Source of the DNA: Bipolaris cookei
Lineage: Eukaryota; Ascomycota; Dothideomycetes; Pleosporales; Pleosporaceae
Assembly: GCA_002286855.1 (NCBI GenBank)
Contig: NRSV01000168.1
Location: 1 to 19,094, forward strand
Direction of reading: 5' to 3'
DNA length: 19,094 bases
Shown: positions 1-8,433 of the stretch, piece after piece
Position numbering within the stretch: position 1 is the first letter of the stretch
How the letters are laid out: each line of letters starts with the position of its first letter
Position numbers and translations under genes: made by a program
Notes under the pieces: generated by a model
What the model was told of the DNA's origin: nothing
What the model saw: the letters and a program-made list of their open reading frames with translations, nothing else
Database searches by the model: none

Positions 1-612
1 TACTATGCCATCGAGTTCTCAGGCTCAGCGCAAGACGCTGAAGTACAGACAGGCGATGAAGAAGTATGTGAGCTGTCAAGCGACGCCTCGTTTGCGGATG
101 ATCCAGAGACTCGACGCTCGACGCAAGGATATCTCATGAAGCTGTTCAAGGGACCGATCATGTGGCAGTCGTCCAAGCAAAAGACTGTAACCACGTCAAC
201 TACTGAAGCTGAGCTTCTGTCGCTGTCACACACAGCAAAGGAAACGATAAGCCTATACCGACTGTTCAAACAGATACAGTTCGATCCTGAACACCAACCA
301 CGCATACTCTGTGACAACCAACAAACAACAGGTCTGATCCAGAAGGAGAGACCACAACTGTCATCAAAACTCAAGCATGTTGATATCCATAATCTGTGGC
401 TACGGCAAACATACAGAGATGGTGTGATCCATGTGAAATGGGTATCTACATCGGAAATGCCTGCAGATGGTTTTACGAAGCCACTCTCAGCTGAAAAGCA
501 CTCTCAGTTCGTACGCCATCTAGGCCTGGTTGATATCACATCACAGATTGATCCAGATGAAGATGAAAGCATGAGCTATGATGAAGGCCAGACCTCATCT
601 GAAGCAGAGTGA
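1..612 (+). CDS. Ty1/Copia polyprotein, C-terminal RNase H end (5' part outside window)
   Basis: The reading frame is open from base 1 to the TGA at 610-612 and gives 203 residues of the end of a Copia-type Pol protein. RNase H removes the RNA strand of the RNA/DNA hybrid during reverse transcription. The Copia RNase H signature is readable in order: DASFAD at residues 28-33, RRSTQGY, G-x-IMWQSSKQKTV, TEAE, CDNQQ, then KHVDIHNLWLRQ and the closing MPADGFTKPLS. The candidate catalytic acids (D28, the E of TEAE, the D of CDN) are all present and no stop or frameshift is visible, so this end could be functional. Whether the upstream integrase and reverse transcriptase are intact cannot be seen. 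The last ~20 residues are acidic and weakly conserved in such elements. A polypurine tract and the LTR follow directly. Confidence 0.92.
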   Translation, partial: YYAIEFSGSAQDAEVQTGDEEVCELSSDASFADDPETRRSTQGYLMKLFKGPIMWQSSKQKTVTTSTTEAELLSLSHTAKETISLYRLFKQIQFDPEHQPRILCDNQQTTGLIQKERPQLSSKLKHVDIHNLWLRQTYRDGVIHVKWVSTSEMPADGFTKPLSAEKHSQFVRHLGLVDITSQIDPDEDESMSYDEGQTSSEAE

Positions 613-624
613 GATCTGAGGGGG
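611..624 (+). other. Polypurine tract of the Copia element
   Basis: A purine-rich run (GAGATCTGAGGGGG) lies between the polyprotein stop and the first TG of the LTR. This is where plus-strand DNA synthesis is primed in LTR retrotransposons. Position and composition support the call; it is interrupted by TCT. Confidence 0.6.
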
Positions 625-940
625 TGTGTCGCAGACTATGCAAGGATATATCGATATGAGTTACATCCGATGTTATGCCAGGACATATCGGCATGAATTA
701 CGGCCAACACTATGCCAGGATATATCGGCATGGACTACAGCCGATGTATGTCGATATTCTACATGTAACAAGCCCCTGCAATGGTCGTGTACAAAAGACA
801 GTTGTAGAGAGCACAACATCAAAGAAAAAGAAGAAGATCATACATACAAGACACACAATACACTCATCAATTCACCGCACGTACGCGTGCAACAAACAAA
901 AACCTCCATTTTCTCACCGCACCTACGCGTGCGACAGAAT
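625..940 (+). mobile_element. Putative 3' LTR of the Copia element (right end uncertain)
   Basis: The LTR should begin at TGTGTCGCAG, right after the polypurine tract. It holds four 37-bp direct repeats near its start and, further in, two copies of a ~22-bp motif containing TACGCGTGC (872-893 and 914-935). The 3' boundary cannot be fixed because the 5' LTR is outside the window and no target-site duplication can be checked. The end at about 940 is a guess based on where the LTR-like repeats stop. Open frames over this stretch are not credible genes. Confidence 0.5.
637..765 (+). repeat. 37-bp direct repeats at the LTR start (U3-like)
   Basis: Units start at 637, 674 and 711, with a partial fourth at 747. 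Each opens with TATGCCAGGAYATATCGGCATG or a close variant and ends near GCCGATG or GCCAACA. Spacing is 37, 37 and 36 bp. In LTR elements such tandem motifs in U3 are often promoter or enhancer boxes; that role is inferred. Confidence 0.75.
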
Positions 941-1369
941 GCTTCAGCAGGTCAGGCAAACACTGGCAGAACGAATGGAGACAGACACCAAGCTCAGGGC
1001 AGCACTCAGGGAGAAAGTGAATCGGTTTCCCAAGCTTCTGTGGCAGTTCCTGTGGGCACTTTGAGGGTCTCGAATGGTTCTGTGACGGGGGAAGAATACC
1101 AAGAGTACTATGACTATAGTCAAAGTGATAAAAAACCTAATGGAACGCGGTGATTCGTCCACTTGCAAAGTTCTAGCCAATAGCAGACAAGCGAAGGAAC
1201 ATTGTTCCTCCGACACCTAAATTTATAGAAGTGCCCCGCATGCACCGCCACGTCTTCCATCGAAATGATCATCAATGCACGTGTTATGTGGAGATGTTAA
1301 AAGCTCGGCGCCTGCCCGTGCACCATCTTTCATAGACTGAACATCTAGCTTCGCAAAGCCAACATTGTC
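941..1369. other. Between LTR and next gene: no confident gene
   Basis: Two overlapping plus-strand frames are open here. One (to 1064) reads LRAALREKVNRFPKLLWQF near its end; the other (to 1153) ends EEYQEYYDYSQSDKKPNGTR. Either could be a leftover of a host gene cut by the Copia insertion or element sequence beyond the LTR. Neither has a recognised domain or a start outside the LTR, so no CDS is called. The part from about 1150 on probably contains the promoter of the gene starting at 1370. An AG at 1347-1348 could be a splice acceptor for an upstream exon that I could not identify. Confidence 0.35.
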
Positions 1370-1968
1370 ATGGTACTCTTCAAGCTTATAACTACAAATC
1401 TCATAGAAGAAGCCCACAAAATCTCCGAAAAGATCGCCTTGCTGCCCAAAGATCAATGGAAGGATGTGGACTTCGAGAACACGCCAAGGCCACAGATAGC
1501 CCTCTCGCATATTCCTGGAGAAGTAACTGTCCCATTCAGGATTGCGCTCAACAACACTATAGTATGCTAGATGCGTATATTACTGATGATACTTTCTAAC
1601 GTTGACAAAAGGTACGAGATGTCCAGCGCCTAGTAGCAGATTTCGCGAAAGCGAAGATAAGGAAAGCTAAGCCCGAAGAATATCAACTTCCTCCCACAGT
1701 CCTCCGATTGCACATAAGCTCTCAGCAATCACCTCCTTGGCTGGAGACTTCCAAACACGATATTGTTATTCTTCAATCTTTCCATGCGCCACATAGTAAC
1801 GCGAAGCTAAAGTTGCGAAATAAGTCGACCGGGGAGGCCGATGAAGTAACATTACAACACGATGTAGTTGTGGTGGTATTCGAAGGGGTCATGTACCAGC
1901 CAGTGCCATTACAAACTCCAATTTTGACTCAAAAACTGTTCATTGAGCCAGCGGATGATGTGAATTAG
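1370..1968 (+). CDS. Uncharacterised protein, two exons, 182 aa
   Basis: The model joins 1370-1561 and 1612-1968. The 50-nt intron starts GTATGC and ends ACAAAAG, with TCTAAC as branch site about 10 nt before the acceptor. Both exons are in phase and give 182 residues from ATG to TAG. An in-frame stop 22 nt upstream makes 1370 the best start, unless an earlier exon splices in at the AG at 1347-1348. The protein has no recognised domain, signal peptide or membrane segment. It has a helical, charged N-terminal half (LIEEAHKISEKIALLPKDQW) and a beta-rich C-terminal half with the run DVVVVVFEGVMYQPVPL. Its stop codon overlaps that of the convergent gene by four bases. Function unknown. Confidence 0.6.
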
Positions 1969-3726
1969 TAGTAGTAGTTAGTAAACAAATCGAGATCTCC
2001 TAAACGCTCCTCCCCAATGCGCAGATTCCTGACCACCACCGAAGGTAATTCGCTGTCATCTTGATCTTCTTCCTCCCTAACATCACCGGAGCTCAGTGCA
2101 CAGCGCGCCTCCCCCATTGCGTCTCCATTTTCTGATGGATAGGATTGATTCAATACCCCGTTTGAAGTGTTTGACGATGATCCCGGTCCGTACTCCAGGT
2201 CTCGAAAAGTGTATAAAGACTGCTTATCTTGAAATGAGCTGATGCATGAGGATGACTGCTGGCACAGTTCGACAGCAGTAGTCTTTAAGTAGTTTTCGTT
2301 ACCTTTTTCCAATGACTGAAGGATATCTGGGTTTTCTTCAGTTTGATGATCTCCTTGATCATAGGTTCTTGTCCCGGCAGTAAATTGTGGAGCTTGTGAA
2401 CGAGGCGCAAAGCAAGTCTGCTCATTTTCTTCTATGCTGTCTGACTCTGTCAGGATTTGTAAGTCTTCATCCCCAGAGACCCTCCGTCGTTTGGCTGTAT
2501 TCGTGCGTGTCTCCGCAGCATGAGCTGGCTGCTGGCTTTGTAGAGCATGATAGAGTGGCACTGGTCGTTGCAGATCGAAAGACATGGTATGGGAAGGTGT
2601 TCTGACATCCATTCTGGATCCAGTTCTTGCAGGAGATCGTGGAGACGTACGCCGGGGCTGTTCGTTGTTGGATACGCTCGTCCGTTTTGGAGTTATAGTC
2701 CCATCTTGTACAAACCGTTCGATTTCTACGTGACGACAGATCAATTTTGCTAAAGTGGTGCGGCCTACTGCAATCTCGGCTGCATCTACCCCTTGGACCA
2801 GGAGATTGCGGGCAAAATCTTCGACCACCATGAAATCGAGAGCCTGGGATTGCATTTCCACCGCTGGTAGCCTTTCTTTCCTGTAGTTGCAGAGCAACTT
2901 TATGTCTTCTTCATTGGTGTTTTCCATGCTGTGACATGTTAGAGAATGCTAAACTTGGTTGTTTTTATGCTTACTCCCACTTGGAGCCATCTATTGAACA
3001 AAGAGAACCCGGCCCTCCAATTTCTGCAAGTTTCAAGTAAAGGCGAGAGTGAGTGTACCTCTTAGCCACCTTTTTCTTTTCGGTTTTAAGTCCTTCAGCG
3101 ATCGCTTCGAAAGCGGCGGTTTTGCGGTCTTGCCCTCTTGAGAGTTCCACTAGCCGCAATGCTGCGTATCGGTCGACTGCATCTCCAAAAAGAATAACGT
3201 GCTGCCGATAGAGTGGGTTCCTTTGATTCACAGGTTGCTCTATTCTCTGGTACATCGCCTTTGCCTGTATGATCGGATCGGCTGGAATGAGGTCTTCACG
3301 GTCTTTGCATATCTGTGTCGTTGTCTCAACAGCAGTCATGCGTTGGGCAATTCTGTACAATTTTTTCAATCTTTGTTCTTCTGAAACGAACTTCTCGAAG
3401 TACTGTTCGTTTGGCGGTTTAGGGGTATCACGTGGCTGCTGTGGCTGCTGCGTGGCTACATCGGCGTCGCGGACCGGCTCCCGGAGCTGTTGGATGGCCG
3501 TAAACACATTGCGAGCCTTAAAACTCTCTGGAAGAATCTCACACCACTCGAGTACAGTCCCCTTTTTTATGAATTGATGGAAACATTGAAGCAAGGCCTA
3601 AGTACCGTTAAGTCATACACTAGCACTGATTCAAAAGGGATTACTAACTTTATTTTTGATAACATCAGATGGCTTGCACTGGCTCAATGCTTTCATCAAC
3701 TCCTTTTCGTACTCAGAACATGCCAT
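1965..3726 (-). CDS. Uncharacterised protein, three exons, 554 aa
   Basis: Two open frames and a short upstream exon fuse into one gene: 3726-3649, 3597-2975 and 2928-1965 on the minus strand. Intron 1 (51 nt) runs GTTAGT to TACTTAG. Intron 2 (46 nt) runs GTAAGC to GTCACAG with CTCTAAC as branch site. Both preserve phase, and the sum is 555 codons including the stop. The N-terminus starts MACSEYEKELMKALSQCKP. The middle part (about residues 100-235) is well ordered, with RLKKLYRIAQRM, DREDLIPADPIIQAKAMYQR, NPLYRQHVILFG and YLKLAEIGGPGSL. After a second helical segment, the C-terminal ~240 residues are low complexity, rich in S, E, Q and R, with a KRRR cluster that could be a nuclear localisation signal. 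I do not recognise a named domain. A nuclear or regulatory role is only a guess. Confidence 0.75.
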
Positions 3727-3770
3727 TTCTCACAGAAAGGAAGCGGTGATGGTCGCGAAGTCGATGTGAA

Positions 3771-3865
3771 GGGGGATCCTAAAAGTAGTTTAGATTTGAA
3801 TACCCGGTGCGGGTGATTAAAACTAAACTACTTTGGGAACATCCTATCATATAGGGATAACCCCC
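3771..3865. repeat. Nested imperfect palindrome
   Basis: The core arms 3782-3793 and 3823-3834 are a perfect 12-bp inverted repeat (AAAGTAGTTTAG / CTAAACTACTTT). Inside, pairing continues with isolated A-A mismatches to CCC/GGG around a 5-nt loop (3806-3810), giving a 53-nt hairpin. Outside, GGGGGATCCTA (3771-3781) can pair with TAGGGATAACCCCC (3852-3865). It lies 45 bp upstream of the start of the minus-strand gene. It may be a small non-autonomous element or a transcribed hairpin; the sequence does not decide. Confidence 0.7.
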
Positions 3866-3896
3866 ACCCTTCTGTGCATAAGCGTAAATCCATCGT

Positions 3897-4091
3897 TCAG
3901 ACTGTGCCTAGTATAGTTAGGTGTGATTTAAGCACATTATTACCGCGCTTGCCACTTCTTGATCGCTTCACCACCTTACCAAACCTGCGGTACCGCCCTG
4001 CATGAATCTGATCGGCGTAGCGTTCAGTAAGAGGCCTTTCCGCTACAGGCTTCGTAAGCTGTGAAGGGCCTGATGTCGCCAAGTCTGCCAT
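3897..4091 (-). CDS. Possible small basic protein, 64 aa (doubtful)
   Basis: A minus-strand ATG frame gives 64 residues rich in lysine and arginine (RYRRFGKVVKRSRSGKRG). There is no homology I can name. It sits alone between two divergent genes, so it could be a remnant or chance. A GTAATA to ACTAG stretch with CCTAAC looks intron-like but would be only 36 nt. Kept only because the composition is non-random. Confidence 0.2.
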   Translation of the reverse strand: MADLATSGPSQLTKPVAERPLTERYADQIHAGRYRRFGKVVKRSRSGKRGNNVLKSHLTILGTV

Positions 4092-4468
4092 GCTAGTCTT
4101 GGGAAGCTGTCAACCGATGAAGCATTCTGCTATGTGATTGGATTGTACAGACAGGAGCTGTGGCTTGAACTCATGGTATTCGGCCCCTAGTCAGGCTATC
4201 GGGGCCGTACCACACCGGTTGCCTCGTACCCGCGCTCCCGTCCGTGTTGTTCGTCGGCAGGCACCCTGGCTGGTGCCAGATTCCAGACAGCAGTGGCCTC
4301 TCGTTGCCTGAAGCGTTTCCAAAAGAACGACCCAGAGTCAGTTCAGTGGCTGAGATACTCATATATCATGCAACTTTCCTGCAAGGCTACAACGTCCTTC
4401 TGTTCGTTGCTTCACCGCCCTTGCGCGCTCCACCGGTTGCCTTCTTTCGAGCTAGGTCTGCTGACACA
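4092..4468. other. Upstream region of the zinc-finger gene
   Basis: No gene is supported here. The reading frame of the zinc-finger exon 1 stays open upstream to about 4244 but has no ATG before 4469, so the stretch is read as 5' flank. I see no convincing TATA box or operator. Confidence 0.4.
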
Positions 4469-5834
4469 ATGGTTCCATCTCCTGTAGATGTATCTCTGGT
4501 ATGTGGTTTGTCCCTATCTTTTGGATCTAAAGTCTAAACGATAAGAGCGGAACTAACCTTCTAGCCTGATTCTCTAAAGGACCTAACATTTCAGAAAGAT
4601 ATTGTCGTTCGTCCTGAAGGTAAGAGACCTCGTTTTCAAACTATGCGTGCAATTTAAGTAAATATAGATATTGACTTGTCATAGCGGACGGGAGATACCA
4701 ATGCGGGCGTTGCCTAAAACGCTTCCTCTGCCACGAGCCATATCAATACCACGCAACGAAGCACGGCGACACCATCGGACATATTTACATCGAATCCAAG
4801 CAGTTGAAATCATATATCAAGGCCTTTCATGGTGTTTGTTGCCGTCGCAGTACCCACTATGTTCGAGTAACTATCTCGGAGTCCTTGGGATACAACTCTG
4901 AGATACGGCGCATAGACGAAGAACAGGAGTTAACCTTTGAAGAATTCCTTAAAAAAGATTTCAATGTTACGAAACCGTACAAAGAAACATTGGAAAGTAT
5001 GGCAGAGTTACAAAGGCAATGTTGCAGTTCGAGTTACGATACAACCGTAGTAAGGACTTTGAAACATTCATTTTTGAACATATATCTGATTCCATGCAGT
5101 CAGGCCCCAAAAGATTATTCAATTGGGTGCGATCATGCTTTGCATGTATTCCAACCCCTAGGTGTTCTTGGTCTAGTCGTTGGACACCAGACAAGAGACC
5201 GACATCGCTTTGTTCGTTAACTAAGACTATTACTGCTAGTAATGGGCAAGATACGGTTGCAGATGATCCAACCTCAACTGCAAGCTGGCTTAGTACACCA
5301 GACACAAGGCCGACTTCTCTCCATCCATCGATAGAAGCCACCGATGCCAAAAACGGCCAAGATCTGGTTGCTAATGATCCAACCTCAATTGTAAGCTGGC
5401 CTACTTCTACGTATGTTACTCCTAGCCAATTACTTATACTACTGTCTTTCCAGGCAAAAACTGTTCTTCCTGAGAAGCTATCTGGAATCATCGCTGTACA
5501 TGCTTTCTACTCGACTTCGAATGGTGTTCGTGGCCACAAGGCACTTGTCGCAACCCAGTCAGATACTGTGATGCTCTTACAGCGAGTGGATCTTGACGCG
5601 CTTCTTTCACACGGGCGCATCATGAATCAACTACAAAATATCGTTGGTGGACAGACTTTCAAGGAGTTGTTGGAGTTTCAGGAGAAGCGTATGGATATTC
5701 TTGAGCCTGTTTATTGCGGTATCCTACCAGATGATTTGCCAATCGGAGTAGGCGAAGAGCTTTCGTTAGAGAAGTGTTCTCCAACGCTTTTTGCCCATGT
5801 CAACAACTGTATTCATATCCAGATCGTTCTGTAA
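4469..5834 (+). CDS. C2H2 zinc-finger protein, four exons, 384 aa
   Basis: The model joins 4469-4498, 4595-4619, 4685-5049 and 5100-5834. Introns are GTATGT..CATTTCAG (96 nt, branch CCTAAC), GTAAGA..GTCATAG (65 nt) and GTAAGG..CATGCAG (50 nt). All phases fit and give 385 codons with the stop. Splicing creates one canonical C2H2 finger: C25-x2-C28-x12-H41-x3-H45, with Y23 and F32 at the usual aromatic positions. It is preceded by KDIVVRPEADGR, which crosses the tiny 25-nt exon. A single finger may bind DNA, RNA or protein; the partner is unknown. A charged segment follows (EEQELTFEEFLKKDF), then a 37-residue duplicated linker and a C-terminal ~130-residue domain of unknown type. A further 63-nt in-frame segment, 5391-5453 (GTAAGC..TTTCCAG), could be an optional intron, giving 363 aa. 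Confidence 0.75.
5184..5405 (+). repeat. 111-bp tandem duplication inside the zinc-finger gene
   Basis: Copy 1 is 5184-5294 and copy 2 is 5295-5405, exactly 111 bp apart, so 37 residues are duplicated in frame. Both copies read TPD-x-RPTSL near the start and NGQD-x-VA-x-DPTS near the end. The copies have diverged at many bases, so the duplication is not recent. Confidence 0.85.
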
Positions 5835-6397
5835 TATCATTACATTTTCCTTGGTGTTATACCCCTTTTTTTCAAGGAACATTGTGTGTATGGCATCCTG
5901 TACGGGTGTCCTCTGACTAAACTGGAAAATTGATATTGTTAATTGCTCGAAGTGGGTGATACCTGGCTACTGGTTACACAATGTCTTGATTCCGATTATT
6001 CAAGCAAAACATCGGCCCATTTTTTCCCAAGCACCCCTAGAAACGTACTATGGTGACAGGTGGTTAAGGCAAAAAGGATGTGATGTGGAGACAGATGGCA
6101 TCTCCCTACCGATTTGGGCAATGAACACGGAGCCCATTCCTTTTGCATTTAGCCGATAAGTGCCTAAGCTCTTTAGAGAGCTCTGGTTATTTGACCGTGT
6201 ACACATGCTAGCATCATGTCCCCCTTTTATAAGTCGCACTTCCTCCCGCTTTTCATTCATCGTAGCTATCATTGATTGCTGTGTCCTAAAAACACTACGT
6301 TCTATCTTTCAAACAAATTCGAACCAATCCTCAGTTCATTCCAACCACCTAACATTTCTAAAATTCGGCTATATCGTATCCTTTGTTTCGTGGCGAG
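5835..6397 (+). promoter_or_regulatory. Intergenic region with probable promoter of the Zn2Cys6 gene
   Basis: No gene with an ATG start is supported here. A TATAA at 6228-6232, about 165 nt before the ATG, is followed by a pyrimidine-rich tract (about 6239-6260). Both are common in filamentous-fungal promoters. The assignment rests on position and composition only. Confidence 0.4.
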
Positions 6398-8278
6398 ATG
6401 GATTATCAACGTCCTTCGAACCAACAACAGCACCACCAAAATTACGCCTACCAAGAAACACGCCAGACATCAAGATATCGAACCTCCAAAGCTTGCAATC
6501 GATGCCGGGATCGTAAGCAGAAATGCAATGGAGAGTCTCCATGCAACAGATGTCATGAAGACAATGAAAAATGCGAATATATCCAGACACCACCAACTGC
6601 GTATAATACCCTCCGCCTACTCCCAGTTTTGTACTAACTTCCGTTAGTCAAGAGATGACGCTTTTCAAGATACACAATCTCGTCGGTGATACGAACAACC
6701 AAGTTTCCAACTTTTCTAGCCGGCTAGAGGCATTTGAAATAAACTTTTCCCATACACACCTCACACTCTACGAACCTGAACTAGAAGGTACATCGGAAGC
6801 ATTTTCGAGCGAAAAAACTCGACAGCTATTCGATATCTATCTAAATCACGTTCATGTCCTCTATCCAATTTTCTACAAGCCTTGGGATATATGCGTTCAT
6901 TTTCAAGACGACATGAGTCGCACAGCAGAGCGGAACAATCTTGTTGAAACAAGCTTCGAAAATGCCCAGGCTTTACTGTTTCTTGCAATAGGAAGCTGTT
7001 TTCCAGATGCTGGGTGTACAGGAGGCTCTGATACTAGACCAGGCATGATCTACTATGATTTGGCCCAATATATTCTCAAGCGTAAGTTTAGGGATCGAAG
7101 CATTGCTTACGCAAAAACATCAACTCTAGCTGCGATTTACACTAGCCAAAACGGAATGCTTAGTGATAACTTAATACACCTGTACGCCGCTCAATCCATA
7201 TACGCAGATGTTCTCAAAAGGTGAGACGATTTATTCTTACCTGGAAAACTAGCCTAATAATAACCAGCTTGACCGCGAGAAAGTGCCCCTCCGAAGAAGT
7301 AATGAGAAGCGTTGGGATTTTTCAGATTCTTGCAAGGTTAGTTGAGATGATGAGTCTGAGTACCCGTCTGACTCTTTTCCTAGCGATTTTCATGATGACG
7401 CCAGCATTGACTGTTCTATTCCTTACTCTGACGACTGGAGCACATTATTTCCTGGAGAGACGGTGGAAGAGCCCGATTATGATGTTTTGTGGACAAGGAT
7501 AATGCTCCAGATGCTACTCCAAGTTGCAAAGCGAATTCCACCGCCAGATTTTGCTTCAATCGAAAGCTTCGATGATGAACACCTGTGCGCTTTCACAAGC
7601 TCCGCAGAGTTCAAGATCAACATTATGGAGCAATGGAGATCAAGTATCATCCCAAACTTGGCCTGGAATGATCAAGATCCACCGTCAAGTAACCATTTGA
7701 TGGCTTCGCTACGAGCAGAGTACTACGGGGGTGTAGCTGCCTTGTTGTTACCGTACCTGAGAATTCTGAAATTTCTCGATCGAATGGAGGATTCAGGCAA
7801 AGAGCTATCCAAAGGCCAGCAAGGTATCATCTATATCATCCATCAGTGTGTGAGATATGCTCTTAACAACATTACCGCTTTTGACTGTATCGGTGCAGTT
7901 GATGGTCATGTGTACAAGAAATTTCGGAGTACAAGCAGTAGTCTGGTAATTATGGGTAACCCTGTGAATACACTTCACATGTAAGTCAACTACTGTATTA
8001 CCCATGATGTGTATCTAACACTGATTATTCGCAGTGGATTCAAGGCAGTCCTTCTTTTTCGAGCTATCAGTTCGGCCCCACTTGGAAAACACATCGAAAG
8101 TCTACTGAAGCTCTCAGATGAAGATATGAACCATCTCTACGAACACACAGTCGATAGGTTGTCCCGATTTCGACCAACTAGTCGAATTCTAAACCAGGAT
8201 CTCGAATTCTTGCGTATGCCCTGGTCACAAATGAGCCCAATCGTTCAGTTGCGTCTAGCTACCACGTTGGCGGTTTAG
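6398..8278 (+). CDS. Zn2Cys6 fungal-type transcription factor, five exons, 561 aa
   Basis: The model joins 6398-6600, 6648-7220, 7268-7336, 7384-7980 and 8035-8278. Introns are 47, 47, 47 and 54 nt: GTATAA..CCGTTAG (branch TACTAAC), GTGAGA..AACCAG, GTTAGT..TCCTAG (branch TCTGAC) and GTAAGT..TTCGCAG. The phases close to 562 codons with the stop. The N-terminus is rich in Q and then carries the Zn2Cys6 cluster: C33-x2-C36-x6-C43-x5-C49-x2-C52-x6-C59, with basic residues RDRKQK between the second and third cysteines. The family binds DNA (CGG-type sites) as a nuclear regulator. The segment SEKTRQLFDIYLNHVHVLYP starts the middle homology (fungal TF) region, which runs to the C-terminus. Exon 3 is doubtful: another frame looks more protein-like (see findings). 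The target genes are unknown. Confidence 0.85.
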
Positions 8279-8350
8279 GCAAAACTCAATTCTCACTACG
8301 CTCCTGGTCGTTTTTTGCTTTTGGAATAACACAGCCGACAATTAATTATA

Positions 8351-8413
8351 ACGTAAAGCACCACCGAGCCGGACACACCACCGAGCCGGACACTTTTTCT
8401 TGGCATCACGAAC
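8351..8413 (+). repeat. Left terminal inverted repeat
   Basis: The first 57 bp (8351-8407) match the reverse complement of 10044-10100 perfectly. With one mismatch the match extends to 63 bp. It contains two head-to-tail copies of CACCACCGAGCCGGACA, at 8359-8375 and 8376-8392, likely transposase binding sites. Confidence 0.95.
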
Positions 8414-8433
8414 TTCATGTACGAAAACTCGAA

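Noticed and set aside
626..1153. 175-codon plus-strand frame over the LTR
   Set aside because: Its first half is LTR repeat sequence, so it is not a single real gene; only its tail might be a remnant.
3199..3816. Plus-strand frames opposite the 554-aa gene
   Set aside because: They are antisense shadows of the spliced minus-strand gene, which has consistent introns and composition.
5956..6159. 67-codon plus-strand frame
   Set aside because: It has no ATG start at its beginning (GTG), no recognised motif and no clear splice link to neighbours.
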